A DNA stretch of 40,862 bases from Sanchytrium tribonematis (GCA_018985235.1 JADGIG010000025.1:1-40862); one strand, 5' to 3'. Numbered from the stretch's first letter, positions 10,401-18,323 are shown. Numbers and translations: made by a program. The notes: generated by a model not told the origin, from the letters alone.

Positions 10401-11008
10401 AACTTGATGAAGACGAAGAAGAAGCAATAGAAGCATGGAAGCAAGATAGTTTGTTCATGCAAAGAAAATATGTCAATGATTTCTTTGACTTTGACTTTTC
10501 GAAAACTTCTAAACAGATTCAGCTTAAATACAAAAAAAGGAAACCAGTTATTATAGTAGGCACGCTTATTGACAACCCTGGAAATTTAGCTGCATTATGC
10601 CGAACTTGCGAAGTATTTTTATTTGATAAATTAATCGTGCACAACACAGCTGTGAAAAAAGATCCCAAGTTTCTTTCGGTCAGTGTTTCTAGTGAAAATT
10701 GGATTCCAATTGAGGCAGTTGAGAAAAACAACCTGCCGTCTTACCTTGAAGATATGAAGACTAAGGGTTATTCCTTAGTAGCCTTAGAACAGAGTCAAAA
10801 TTCTATTGAGTTGGGTCAATTTGATATTCCAGAAAAGTGTATCATCTTGATGGGAAATGAAAGAACTGGCATTCCTTCTCATTTATTGCAATTAGTAGAT
10901 TACTGCGTCGAGGTACCTCAATTCGGTGTCACAAAGTCTTTAAATGTAAATGTGGCCACTAGCATGTTATTATTTGAATACGTTCGGCAACACAAACAAT
11001 CAGAGTAA
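7463..11008 (+). CDS. TARBP1: TARBP1/Trm3-type tRNA (guanosine-18-2'-O)-methyltransferase
   Basis: An 1181-residue protein with a long alpha-helical (HEAT/armadillo-like) N-terminal region and a SpoU/TrmH methyltransferase domain at about residues 1020-1180. The SPOUT motifs are clear: motif 1 NPGNLAALCRTCEVF (pattern NxGxxxR), motif 2 ILMGNERTGIP (GNExxGI), and motif 3 with the knot, VPQFGVTKSLNVNVATSMLLFEY. The size and architecture match Trm3 (yeast) and TARBP1 (animals), which 2'-O-methylate G18 in the D-loop of certain tRNAs. The N-terminal part is shorter than in vertebrates. ATG 7463; no intron is needed in 3.5 kb. NSMCE3 follows on the same strand after only 23 bp. Confidence 0.93.
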   Translation: MDQLRDDFLQCKRLCLPQKYEYIPNQFNGALNLNSIIDQINCVLSKRPENILCKEIKEWAFANLDEMPTKLLVWFENDKHYLQRIVNDHISSHNRILLMVRNFCFFNEFKSSPKYFDIIRYGLTEEDTKTKKMSLHLLQLVLNVIKSDSIEFEKFVHLPSMAEDWQLYLLIAQATLEQQLHVWKHVEPRILYLWKKYEEKPAFIKWIIALLHRGLKNGSNSVRKSVAMFILTSEIGNSLHRLDHRFLFNQFFVYLDETYIFTSQGTFHLYSDFGHNLSIYVKNLILSSKNPYLMFKELLEYSEHINSHVALYFYLSGILMTVKNSSDLQNDSVITKVLKLFKSHFFSSRLVLVRVLVVELIDLMEKLSYSLSKDIGMSLVSLISQYGITKKFEIWKLNINMVKDLTVSCLKDIQYHFSFQTFKNLNVLFEILADNAIEFNSYLVNSLQVIECQIDDKSNVHASIYLGLIKANKLVHDYFHTFALKDANIRRYFNEIYKMGLSHNDMIMELGDLLIFYSHLIDLPDEKLTNESNLIHSLVAMLVNSNSAKEIFDYDILSAQKEMRPWIFRFKMKVASLKYTQDDEFQASDILDLIDNQSSTSVGSFFDFLEKVLQFKLNFEPLPVLSNLCSKTFELISHSKKYKVVRRLVSLIYRSDLEIDNVKALHDIIIAHCNEIPYVSEIIVKELSKIQNVDFFLADFSTFGPERDFGTIYSEELISKTAKISSLLKSDHATRLLAINSIKDRELAVNWLIEKLTSEELYPLVEYSSHISFKIKIRCYCAILMMTNVTHLENQFENLLFLARKERNPNVKTFTEWLLCIVCQDPKYLNQMILNLGYTENINSTISIMIVLIRLQNFGKLSPSEIIDRFLLFYCSSCHYATRVHVQYLIKMIDSSNEALSIIKKSFNAGVEKSFDKCIHSNYMVGHLDIKKDINFEMLFNLIPLYLKFDFTEIMSTSSFSFTTDLSVLAESRSIAKFMQLDEDEEEAIEAWKQDSLFMQRKYVNDFFDFDFSKTSKQIQLKYKKRKPVIIVGTLIDNPGNLAALCRTCEVFLFDKLIVHNTAVKKDPKFLSVSVSSENWIPIEAVEKNNLPSYLEDMKTKGYSLVALEQSQNSIELGQFDIPEKCIILMGNERTGIPSHLLQLVDYCVEVPQFGVTKSLNVNVATSMLLFEYVRQHKQSE

Positions 11009-11031
11009 ATTTTGTTCTTTGCCCCTGTAAA

Positions 11032-11595
11032 ATGGACACTGAGTCACTTAATGAATTGACGCAATATATCGTATGGAAAGCTCAGATATCCACATCAGAG
11101 CTATCAAGTATGGTGGGTAGGCGAGCTCTTTATAGTGACGATTTATCTTACATAAACCATCGATTAAGTCCACTTAGTTTAAAAATTGAAAAAGCGCCTG
11201 CACCATTGCTAAAGAGCTCAAGAAGTGTCGCGTACTACGGTGTCAATACGGATTATGATGCTATTGATTCTCTTCACCCAGAAATTGATTCTGATATTTT
11301 AGCATTTGTATTATGTTATATTTACCTTGAACATCAAAGGGCAGATTTGGAAGTACTCAAATCAGAAATGAATAAGATCCAAGGCAGCGATCATTGTTTA
11401 TCTGCTCTTGAAAAGCACGGTTATATAGAAACAAGCAAAAAGTTAAATCTGGCTTCATGGGGACCAAAATCAAGAATACTATTTACGACTAACGATATAC
11501 TCGATTGCCTCAAAAAAATATATCAAAGAGACATTGTCGAAGCGGCAAAGAAAGCAGGGACTCATGAGCATAGCTTTGAAATATTTCGAGATTAA
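11032..11595 (+). CDS. NSMCE3: NSMCE3 / MAGE-domain subunit of the SMC5/6 complex
   Basis: This 187-residue protein fits a MAGE homology domain. It has a first winged helix (LNELTQYIVWKAQ...ELSSMVG), the linking strand, then a second one with DSDILAFVLCYIYLEHQRADLEVLKSEM, corresponding to the MAGE segment that precedes the B helix. The MAGE hallmark WGP follows (ASWGPKSRILF; usual form WGPRA), then a last helix. NSMCE3 is the ancestral MAGE protein; it pairs with NSMCE1 to form the ubiquitin-ligase arm of SMC5/6 and contacts the bridge to the SMC heads. The SMC5 gene lies ~7 kb away. The call rests on fold order plus WGP and is probable rather than certain. TAA 11593-11595 stands 4 bp from the stop of convergent ZNF622; ATTAAA at 11599-11604 may be its poly(A) signal. 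Confidence 0.72.
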   Translation: MDTESLNELTQYIVWKAQISTSELSSMVGRRALYSDDLSYINHRLSPLSLKIEKAPAPLLKSSRSVAYYGVNTDYDAIDSLHPEIDSDILAFVLCYIYLEHQRADLEVLKSEMNKIQGSDHCLSALEKHGYIETSKKLNLASWGPKSRILFTTNDILDCLKKIYQRDIVEAAKKAGTHEHSFEIFRD

Positions 11596-11599
11596 TTTA

Positions 11600-12613
11600 T
11601 TAAAGTATTTGCTCTCTAAAGTGCTTTTGACTATTTGCTTTAACACCCAACTTCAGTCTCCAGTCGTTTCTAGACCTTTTCCTCAAGTCTCTCTTAGGAA
11701 CTTGCTGTGGCGGATTTTGCTTCGCAACATCTCTGGCTTTATTGTCTTCAATGTTGGAATAATGCTGCTTATAATATTTGTGCCAAGACCGATGCCCTAG
11801 TTTTTTTTCACCATTTAAAATTAATTCATTTGTGTTAGGATCTAATGTTACCAAAGTGGGATCTTCCATTGAGGTAAAATCATAAAAAGCCGCATATTCA
11901 TTCCAATGCTCATCCTCAAATTTAATTTTACAATGACCTAAATCAACCATGTGTTTCTGACAATCAACAACTGATCTGAATAAGCCTTTTTCGGGTTGGT
12001 CCAATTGATGGCACCAAACGCAGCCAAAACCAATCTTGACCTTATGCCCCAAATAGAGTAGAAGTCCTTTAATATCTACTAAATATTCAATATCTGGGAA
12101 AAAAAATTCATGAGTAGTGACCATATGGTCAATAGCATCCTCGATTTTTTCAAAGGATTCTGGGCAAAATAAACATTCTTCTATTAAAACATTCTTACTC
12201 AACTTTTCTTCATCCGTGGCAACCCTAATTACCCTTTTCTTCTTTTCTTGAATATCGACCTCATGTTCTTTGCCCCTAGCATTTTCTATGTGTTTTTTCG
12301 ACTGTGTGTGCGTGATATATCCATTCTCTGTCACGTATTGTTTATTGCAAGGTTTGCAAGTATAAACTAAATCAGAAAGAGGGGATGCATCGACTTTCTT
12401 TTGCTCAACCTTTATTTGAAATTCTTGAGCACTAACACTAGGCAAACCATTCATTTTTAATTTCAAATTGTATCGATGCCAGTCACTACCATGGTGTCTA
12501 CGTTGTTGATCGCCGACACTGAAAGCAATTCCACAGATTCCACAAGTAAACATATAGGCAGTTGTGTCTGTTGATGTGGAAGGAGCTGGTGAATTTGATC
12601 GTTGTTCACTCAT
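11600..12613 (-). CDS. ZNF622: ZNF622 / REI1 60S ribosome-maturation zinc-finger protein
   Basis: 337 residues with the family's four C2H2 fingers in order: FTCGICGIAFSVGDQQRRHHGSDWH near the N-terminus, YTCKPCNKQYVTENGYITHTQSKKH, CLFCPESFEKIEDAIDHMVTTH, and CVWCHQ with a later HMVDLGHCK. The conserved ending (RNDWRLKLGVKANSQKHFREQIL) reproduces the REI1/ZNF622 C-terminus, the tail that enters the exit tunnel of the late 60S subunit. REI1 acts in the cytosol to release and recycle the export factor Arx1/PA2G4 from pre-60S particles. The length is shorter than human (~477), mostly in linkers. ATG 12613-12611. Its stop TAA (11602-11600) overlaps a minus-strand AATAAA (11601-11596). Confidence 0.95.
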   Translation of the reverse strand: MSEQRSNSPAPSTSTDTTAYMFTCGICGIAFSVGDQQRRHHGSDWHRYNLKLKMNGLPSVSAQEFQIKVEQKKVDASPLSDLVYTCKPCNKQYVTENGYITHTQSKKHIENARGKEHEVDIQEKKKRVIRVATDEEKLSKNVLIEECLFCPESFEKIEDAIDHMVTTHEFFFPDIEYLVDIKGLLLYLGHKVKIGFGCVWCHQLDQPEKGLFRSVVDCQKHMVDLGHCKIKFEDEHWNEYAAFYDFTSMEDPTLVTLDPNTNELILNGEKKLGHRSWHKYYKQHYSNIEDNKARDVAKQNPPQQVPKRDLRKRSRNDWRLKLGVKANSQKHFREQIL

Positions 12614-12809
12614 TTGTTTCGAGGATCCTTCAACAAAATGTTTGATTACTTTAACTCTAAGTACTTTCTCAAGTATTCACTATGGAGCCGTCAAAGTGCT
12701 AGGTCTTCCGAATACCATATATAAAGATTAAGGCCGACAGAAAGTTACGTTTTATTAAAACTAAATTGCGGTATTTGAGTCTATACAAAGGTACGCGAGA
12801 GGGAGGTAT

Positions 12810-15155
12810 CTATTTGCTTTGTAACTTTGACTGAATGGCTTCGAGCAGTTCAGCAACATCTTTTGCAGAAAACCCCTTTTCTTCAATGATATCATCAAAG
12901 GTAGTTTTTCTAGACGGTTCCGACTTTTGAGACTTAATGAAGTCAGATAAATGCTTCGGGATGTTGAATTTGACAGGAGTGACGTCTAACGAAGATCCCC
13001 CCAAGCGATATTCGTATTTTTGAAGACGATCTTCAATATTCTCAATATATTGGCTATAATTTTGAAGTAAAAATTTTATAATTTCGCAAAAATGCCGCTC
13101 AGCTACGGCTTCATAAGTCGGAAACACTCCATAGTAACGGGCCAAGTCCGCCATATAAAAATATTCTGATTTGTCAGATATGGACAAATCTTTATAAATT
13201 TCATTAAAATGAGATTCTACTTGCGTAGCATGTTCTCTGTCATTTAAAACTAAAGAATATTTAAAATAACCACAGTCTTTTTCAAATTCCTCTCTGAGGG
13301 ATCTGTCTCGCAAAGACTGGCTGGTAATACCATGTTTAATCCATTTCCTGTCTTTTAGTTTAGGATCTGTCACCCCATCCTGCAAACCACTTATAGGGAT
13401 TCGGACATAAATCATATGTGATGCATAGTTGATTACTAAACTAGAAACGGTTGAAGACGTTTCTTCCTTGCGATGTTTTGTTTCCGAAGGTAAACTAGGA
13501 TATGACTCTAAAGTAGATTCAGGATGATACTGCAAGTAATATGCACGAGCTCGATCATACGAAGTAAAAGTTCTCATTCGTTGGTTTGGATAGCCAGAGG
13601 TGAGTTTCTTTGCTTCCTCCAAAGAGGTAAAAATACCCGTTTTACGTCCAACCACTACTGAGTAGTACTTTTCTTTAGTTGCAGAAATTTTATGCTCAGG
13701 TTTTGCGTCCAGCGGGAGACACGACATACTTTCATGTGGAGAAATGGATGACGCAGTTTGAGATGTACTTAAGGTTGAGGTATCATCTGTAGTGGCACTG
13801 TAGAATATTCTGCTTTCAAAGAATTTAGGTATTATGCCAGGATTATATTCATTAAAAAATTGCAGTGCTTCTTCATAAGTCTCAAATCCTTTTAGTTTTT
13901 GACCAGGATATCCGTCAGAAACTTTTCTGGCCTCATATATATTGACATATATTCCGATTTTACACTTTGGACCTACGGCTACAGCCCAGTATTTGTTAGT
14001 CCCTTTATAAGAAGGATAAAATTTTGGCTCAACTCCAGGATTAAATTCTTTAAAAAATGAAACTGCTTCTGCCGCCGATTTACATTTTCTAATTTTTTGA
14101 CCAGGGTATCTTTCAGACGCCAACTTTGCCTCGGACATGTTCTCGAAGATTCCGATTTTCCTTCCGACAGCAACACTATAGCATACAATTGCATCATCAT
14201 ATGCTGAGGAACCTAATGCAGAATCACTTTTAGGCTCGAATTCAAATATATACGGTTCTATAAAAGGATTGCTTTCTTTGTATAATTTAATGGCATCGTC
14301 CTTATTATCAACGTAGATTGGATTGTCATAATATCTCTTGGCAAGTTCTAAAGAAAGGTATATTCCGTTTCCTTGTCCAGAAGGAATGACATAATATTTT
14401 GAGTGACGTGATCGCAAACTGTTTGGAAAATTGCTTCTATGTAAATCTGTCAATTTTGGACCTAGATTGTTGCTAGATTTTTCTTCCGAGTTGTGGTCTC
14501 TGAAATGAACTGGACTTGTATGCGGATTAAGACTTTTGAAACTCGATTCGGCCTCAGCTAATGTTTTAAACGGAATAATTTTAGCATCGCTGCCATTTTT
14601 CCTCATGGCGGTATCTCTTGAATCAAAAAGGCCGGGGCATAATCCCGTAGGAACGCAATAGCATGGATGATAGTTCTTGTCTTCATTTATATTAGTATCT
14701 TTTTTAGGAAAAGAACCCGTTGAATTGGAGTAAAAGGGAACTCTCATGTTTGGATTGTAATCGAGGAAAAAAGCTTCAGCTTCTTCATAAGATTTAAATC
14801 CTCGAAGCTTTTGGCCAGACGTGCCATCACAGTGTTTTCTTGCCTCAGAATGAGATGTATAAATTCCGACTTTTCGTCCCACAGCAACTACATAATAGCT
14901 ATTGGCATTCTTCGAGGCTTTTAAACTTTTAAATTCGTTTCTTTTGCTAAATAAAAATGGATCTGGTGGCGCGCCTCCAACTCGTTTTGCTAAATTCCTT
15001 TCTTTGAACCATTTCATCAAAAAATATTCGGCATCTTTTTTATTATCAAATCTCTTTGAAAATTGCCCTGTAAACCCTTCGGTTTGGGCCCTACTTTCAG
15101 TTGCTCTTTCAAATATGCCGGTTTTTCGTCCCACTAAAACTACAAAGTATGGCAT
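12810..15155 (-). CDS. Novel protein with seven viroplasmin/RNase H1-type N-terminal domains and a unique C-terminal domain
   Basis: A 781-residue intronless frame, ATG 15155 to TAG 12812-12810. It carries seven copies of the Cauli_VI/hybrid-binding fold at about 3-48, 87-134, 163-211, 254-297, 325-373, 389-440 and 497-545. The best copies read YYxVxVGRKxGIF...EAxxxxxGYPGQKxRxFxSYEEAxxFFxxYNPG. Copies 3 and 4 have lost the GRK-x-GI core (PTGLCPGLF; PSGQGNGIY). In RNase H1 this fold binds RNA-DNA hybrid or dsRNA; it also occurs in plant pararetrovirus viroplasmin and in various eukaryotic proteins. No RNase H catalytic domain follows. Residues 577-720 instead form a distinct domain (MIYVRIPISG, WIKHGITSQSLRDR, DREHATQVESHFNEIY) that faintly recalls GIY-YIG/T5orf172-type folds; this is uncertain. 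Likely role: multivalent nucleic-acid binding (inference). It is divergent from PIG-S across 175 bp. Confidence 0.85.
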   Translation of the reverse strand: MPYFVVLVGRKTGIFERATESRAQTEGFTGQFSKRFDNKKDAEYFLMKWFKERNLAKRVGGAPPDPFLFSKRNEFKSLKASKNANSYYVVAVGRKVGIYTSHSEARKHCDGTSGQKLRGFKSYEEAEAFFLDYNPNMRVPFYSNSTGSFPKKDTNINEDKNYHPCYCVPTGLCPGLFDSRDTAMRKNGSDAKIIPFKTLAEAESSFKSLNPHTSPVHFRDHNSEEKSSNNLGPKLTDLHRSNFPNSLRSRHSKYYVIPSGQGNGIYLSLELAKRYYDNPIYVDNKDDAIKLYKESNPFIEPYIFEFEPKSDSALGSSAYDDAIVCYSVAVGRKIGIFENMSEAKLASERYPGQKIRKCKSAAEAVSFFKEFNPGVEPKFYPSYKGTNKYWAVAVGPKCKIGIYVNIYEARKVSDGYPGQKLKGFETYEEALQFFNEYNPGIIPKFFESRIFYSATTDDTSTLSTSQTASSISPHESMSCLPLDAKPEHKISATKEKYYSVVVGRKTGIFTSLEEAKKLTSGYPNQRMRTFTSYDRARAYYLQYHPESTLESYPSLPSETKHRKEETSSTVSSLVINYASHMIYVRIPISGLQDGVTDPKLKDRKWIKHGITSQSLRDRSLREEFEKDCGYFKYSLVLNDREHATQVESHFNEIYKDLSISDKSEYFYMADLARYYGVFPTYEAVAERHFCEIIKFLLQNYSQYIENIEDRLQKYEYRLGGSSLDVTPVKFNIPKHLSDFIKSQKSEPSRKTTFDDIIEEKGFSAKDVAELLEAIQSKLQSK

Positions 15156-15330
15156 TTAATTGTGTTTAATAGGGGTCAGATATTGTGATTTCTTGGGAGA
15201 TGTATTTTTGGGGAATGCGTTCTATGTACCTATTTTAGAATTTTTTTGAGATTGAATAAGCATTTTTAGTCTATAAATAAAAAGACTACTGTATCACTTT
15301 AATAATTTCAAAACTTGGAGTGGCTCGAAC
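15156..15330. promoter_or_regulatory. Divergent promoter region of viroplasmin-like gene and PIG-S
   Basis: 175 bp between two start codons pointing apart. TATAAATA at 15272-15279, about 50 bp before the PIG-S ATG, could be a TATA element, although AT-rich DNA yields such strings by chance. AGTCT...AGACT flanks it as a small inverted repeat. Confidence 0.35.
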
Positions 15331-16249
15331 ATGGCAAAATACATGAGATATTTCATCGTTTACATGATATTATTTATACCCCTTTGGTACAAATTAACAG
15401 AATTGTATAGAGCAAACATAAGAGAACCCGTTGCATGGGAATCAAGCCAAACATTTCCCGAGAGAGAATTTTGCATATACGTTCCAAAAGTAGCATGGCA
15501 TGTCTACATAGTTCATTTCAAAGAAGTGCCTGGATCGATTAAGCGTGAAATTTTGGAAAAAAATCTTAATTTTGCATCAAGTGAGTTACCACTAAATATC
15601 ACATATTCAATTTATGAGGTTCATGAAAATAAAATCACTCTGCCAACAAACCAAAAAAATATACAGTCTATTATGAATGAATATACCACAGTGAATTTGT
15701 TTGAAGATAATGTGATTCACACAATTGTTTACAATGTAAATGAGACCGAATCTCGCAATTATTTAAGAATTCCAAGATGGGGATCTATTCATACAGAGAT
15801 TAATTACGACAGCATTGTTGATTCTTTGTTGAAAGTTCATTGCAAACTAGACAATCAACCCAAAGCAGATTTGTATAGAAAATATATTGATTATTACGGT
15901 CTTGAATCATATGATTTGGTAAGATCATTAAGGAAACTAGTGAATGAGCTTTACAACATGATTGTTCCAGATACGATTGCAGATTTTGTTGATGATTATA
16001 GGCAACATATTTTGATAGCGAAAAATGAAACAGATTTACATAACGCTGTGTATGAAGCAGGTAAAGCTTATCGTTTTGCCCACAAAGCGTATTATCATCC
16101 ATCTATAACTTCAGTTCAAACGTATCCGGATGAGCACAAATATGCGATATACTGTAATTTTTATTCATTTAGTACCTTTTGTGTTGCCATACGTTTATCC
16201 TATCATTGCAACACTCTATGAGCTCAAAACCCAAATCCCTGATGCTTAA
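15331..16249 (+). CDS. PIGS: PIG-S, GPI transamidase subunit (two exons)
   Basis: Exons 15331-16153 and 16173-16249 join to a 299-residue protein. The N-terminus (FIPLWYKLTELYRANI) is the PIG-S signature 'PLWWKTTETYR' after a membrane segment at about 6-22. The C-terminus after splicing (YPDEHKYAIYLPFVLPYVYPIIATLYEL) reproduces the family's 'YFPDEQKYAIYIPLFLPxxVPLL' second membrane segment. Without removing the 19-nt intron (16154-16172) the frame runs into unrelated residues and a stop at 16221. PIG-S is a core subunit of the ER transamidase that attaches GPI anchors to proteins. Human PIG-S has ~555 residues, so the lumenal domain between the two membrane segments is nearly halved here. TAA 16247-16249 is followed by AATAAA at 16261-16266. 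Confidence 0.9.
16154..16172 (+). other. 19-nt intron in PIG-S
   Basis: Sequence gtaatttttattcatttag, exactly 19 nt, phase 1 (splits tta, Leu). Removing it restores the conserved AIYLPFVLPYVYPII membrane segment. GT and AG termini are present. Confidence 0.92.
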
Positions 16250-16294
16250 TTTCCGTGATTAATAAACATTCTCTTGCTTGAAAAAATCTCCTTG

Positions 16295-17305
16295 ATGCAA
16301 AATACAAATAGACTAACAAATTATTCGATACAGATTTTGATAGCAACTGTTTTAAAAAAGAATTATGATAGTATGAATAAGCAATCACTTCAAATATTGA
16401 CCAGCATATTTACCCAATACATATTGCAAGTCGGCAAAGTGAGCAAACATTATGCAAATTATGCAGGACGATGCCAAGTACAATTAGAAGATGTTCTGTA
16501 CGCCCTTACTGACTTTGGAATAGATTTTACTCAGTTGATTCGGCAAAAAATGCGACACGATTCTATGTATGAACTTGTTGACGTAGAGGAGAAACCAGCA
16601 AGATCGCCACCGACCCAGAACCAAAGTGAAAATATACCGACTCATTTGCCTGATTTTCCTCAAAAAGATCTTGTGAAAACCTCATATACTCCTGCTCAAG
16701 TAGATGTTATTCCATTTCATCGAACGGATTCAAATGATGACAGTATAATAACTGATGCTCCGGATATTCCGCCGAGATTAGACCAATTTGAACCAGATCC
16801 ATCAAACAAAGAATTAAAAAGTTTGTTTGATGTATCGAAAGAGGAGATAACTCAAGCTTTATATACTACAATGAAGGAAGTCGAAGTTGCACAAGAGAAC
16901 ACATCTGAAGAGCTGGAATCTAACAGGAAGACGTCAAAATTAATAAGAAAGCAATTATACATGGATGCGCTCAAACGACATCCTCTGTTACATCAGGACA
17001 TTGGAAGCCATTCTGATCAATATCAATATATGACGCTTTTTCCATTTTCCCCGCACTTCGAAATGCCTAACAGCGCTCAATTATCTACTAGTTGTCGTGC
17101 TAGTTATTCTAGCTCTCGAATTCCACCAGGTTGGCTACTGGCGCCATATAAGATAAACCTGAGACCACCTACACACAAAAAGGTTCTGGATTTTCAAGAC
17201 GTAAATGATTTGCTTGAAGATGATGGTAACAACGAGCAGCAAGATAGGGAATATAGAAATTCATATTTGGACGCAGTTTTAATGCAAAGCAGGCTTAAAT
17301 CTTAA
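16295..17305 (+). CDS. TAF8-like histone-fold subunit of TFIID
   Basis: A 336-residue protein. ATG 16295 is used rather than the upstream in-frame TTG at 16274. Residues ~8-85 form a bromodomain-associated histone fold (LIATVLKKNYDSMNKQSLQILTSIFTQYILQVGKVSKHYANYAGRCQVQLEDVLYALTDFGI). About 45 residues later comes IPTHLPDFPQKDLVKTSYTP, which matches the 'IPSHFPEFPDPHTYIKTP' motif of TAF8. TAF8 pairs with TAF10 and joins the TFIID core that recognises promoters. TAF3 and SUPT7L share the fold, but the IPxHxPxFP motif favours TAF8. The C-terminal half is low complexity with a possible conserved patch GWLLAPYKINLRPP. The start is 45 bp after the PIG-S stop. Its TAA 17303-17305 overlaps AATAAA 17304-17309. 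Confidence 0.68.
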   Translation: MQNTNRLTNYSIQILIATVLKKNYDSMNKQSLQILTSIFTQYILQVGKVSKHYANYAGRCQVQLEDVLYALTDFGIDFTQLIRQKMRHDSMYELVDVEEKPARSPPTQNQSENIPTHLPDFPQKDLVKTSYTPAQVDVIPFHRTDSNDDSIITDAPDIPPRLDQFEPDPSNKELKSLFDVSKEEITQALYTTMKEVEVAQENTSEELESNRKTSKLIRKQLYMDALKRHPLLHQDIGSHSDQYQYMTLFPFSPHFEMPNSAQLSTSCRASYSSSRIPPGWLLAPYKINLRPPTHKKVLDFQDVNDLLEDDGNNEQQDREYRNSYLDAVLMQSRLKS

Positions 17306-17315
17306 TAAATTTATT
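17304..17315. terminator. Palindromic two-way poly(A) signal AATAAATTTATT
   Basis: This perfect 12-bp palindrome gives AATAAA to both strands. It overlaps the TAF8-like stop (17303-17305) on the plus strand and contains the stop of the 40-residue gene (17313-17311) on the minus strand. Confidence 0.75.
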
Positions 17316-17433
17316 CTGTCCGCCATCTATTTTTCTTATTGTACAGCAAATATACAGAAAATGAACCTGCTGCTGCTATGAATCCCCATCCTATCAAAAT
17401 TTGACCCGGAGAATTAAATTTGAAAAGCGTCAT
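17311..17433 (-). CDS. 40-residue single-span membrane protein
   Basis: A short frame on the minus strand, ATG 17433-17431 to TAA 17313-17311. It encodes a ~10-residue polar start (MTLFKFNSPG), one hydrophobic helix (about residues 11-30, QILIGWGFIAAAGSFSVYLL) and a short positively charged tail (YNKKNRWRTE). Such tiny single-helix proteins are typical accessory subunits of respiratory complexes, ATP synthase or ER complexes; the FNS...G...A..GS pattern is loosely like ATP-synthase subunit k/DAPIT, but I cannot assign it. Support for a real gene comes from its setting: the stop lies inside a minus-strand AATAAA, in a palindrome shared with the convergent TAF8-like gene, and it fills the space 36 bp after the next gene upstream. 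Confidence 0.62.
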   Translation of the reverse strand: MTLFKFNSPGQILIGWGFIAAAGSFSVYLLYNKKNRWRTE

Positions 17434-17469
17434 GTAGGAGAACTTAATTTACAGTGATAAAACATAAAT

Positions 17470-18279
17470 TTATTTAAATGGCTTACTTACCATATAACTT
17501 GACTCATAATGCGTAGTTTGGTGATTGGGGGCAGGTGCACCATTATTGATAATTGGTTGCCTGATTTCCTCTAAATTTAAAATGGACCTCCTTGGATTAT
17601 AATAATCATCATTTTCCAGTTGGCTATCTTGTCTTTTCAGTTTTTGCTTCTTTTTCCAAACCAAAGCACCAAATGAAAATGCGATGATTAATGCACCGAT
17701 GATTGAAACTAAAATAATCCACCACAAATCCTCGTTTGTTCCAGACATGGAGTCTTGTGCGGTCTCATCATTAAGAAAATCAGTGTCATCCCATGAACCT
17801 AAAAAGTCTTTCCCACAGGATGCGAGCGCCTTTGCTTTGATCCGCTCTGCAAATGTGTCGTTCGAAACACTTTCAAATTTTAATTCATTGGAAATCATTC
17901 TAGATTGACAGGTAGAACATGTGAGGTTTAAAGTGGACAATTTGGAGCTCACATCGTCTACTGTGGCTGCACCCTGAGCAATCCATGTGTCTAATCTTTC
18001 CTTGTAACATAAAATCCCGTTGGATTTTGTACATCTTGAGTTCCATTGATATATGCAATACTTTAAAATTTCTGGCTTATTTTGCTCGTATAAACATTTA
18101 GCAATATTGTTGCGATATTGACTCGAACACTCTGGTGTGCAAACATTTTGGGCATTATGATTTAAGTCGACGAGATAGGATGTTTTGCTGATTAAAGTTA
18201 ATGTGCAGTCTGCTGGTAAATGACATTGAGGTACTTCACTTAGTTTATCGCAGGCCATAATGAAGGAAATTATTATCAT
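17470..18279 (-). CDS. Cysteine-rich single-span (type I) membrane protein, unknown
   Basis: 269 residues from ATG 18279-18277 (an in-frame TTG at 18291 is ignored). A short hydrophobic start (MIIISFIMAC) could be a signal peptide or the remains of one whose first exon I missed. The ectodomain of ~180 residues has 12 cysteines (10, 19, 25, 47, 51, 62, 75, 83, 91, 121, 124, 155) and N-glycosylation sequons at NLT 118 and NDT 140. A single membrane helix (WWIILVSIIGALIIAFSFGALVW) at about 186-208 is followed by Lys/Arg and a ~60-residue cytosolic tail rich in Asn, Pro and Tyr (DDYYNPRR, HYESSYMV), with possible tyrosine-based sorting or phosphorylation sites. Not recognised; probably a surface receptor or adhesion protein. 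TAA overlaps a minus-strand AATAAA (17474-17469). Confidence 0.75.
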   Translation of the reverse strand: MIIISFIMACDKLSEVPQCHLPADCTLTLISKTSYLVDLNHNAQNVCTPECSSQYRNNIAKCLYEQNKPEILKYCIYQWNSRCTKSNGILCYKERLDTWIAQGAATVDDVSSKLSTLNLTCSTCQSRMISNELKFESVSNDTFAERIKAKALASCGKDFLGSWDDTDFLNDETAQDSMSGTNEDLWWIILVSIIGALIIAFSFGALVWKKKQKLKRQDSQLENDDYYNPRRSILNLEEIRQPIINNGAPAPNHQTTHYESSYMVSKPFK

Positions 18280-18323
18280 GTTTGTTTTCAACTAAAACCC
18301 CTTTCATGAAAACAACTTTATTA

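Noticed and set aside
12810-15155. Integrated plant-virus gene
   Set aside because: The domain is shared with RNase H1 and other eukaryotic proteins, there is no accompanying viral gene, and base use and gene spacing match neighbours.
16274-16294. TTG start seven codons upstream of the TAF8-like ATG
   Set aside because: Nuclear genes normally start at ATG and 16295 gives a natural start. The same logic was applied at 5749, 18291, 21473, 26648, 27302, 27777, 31207, 32839 and 34706.
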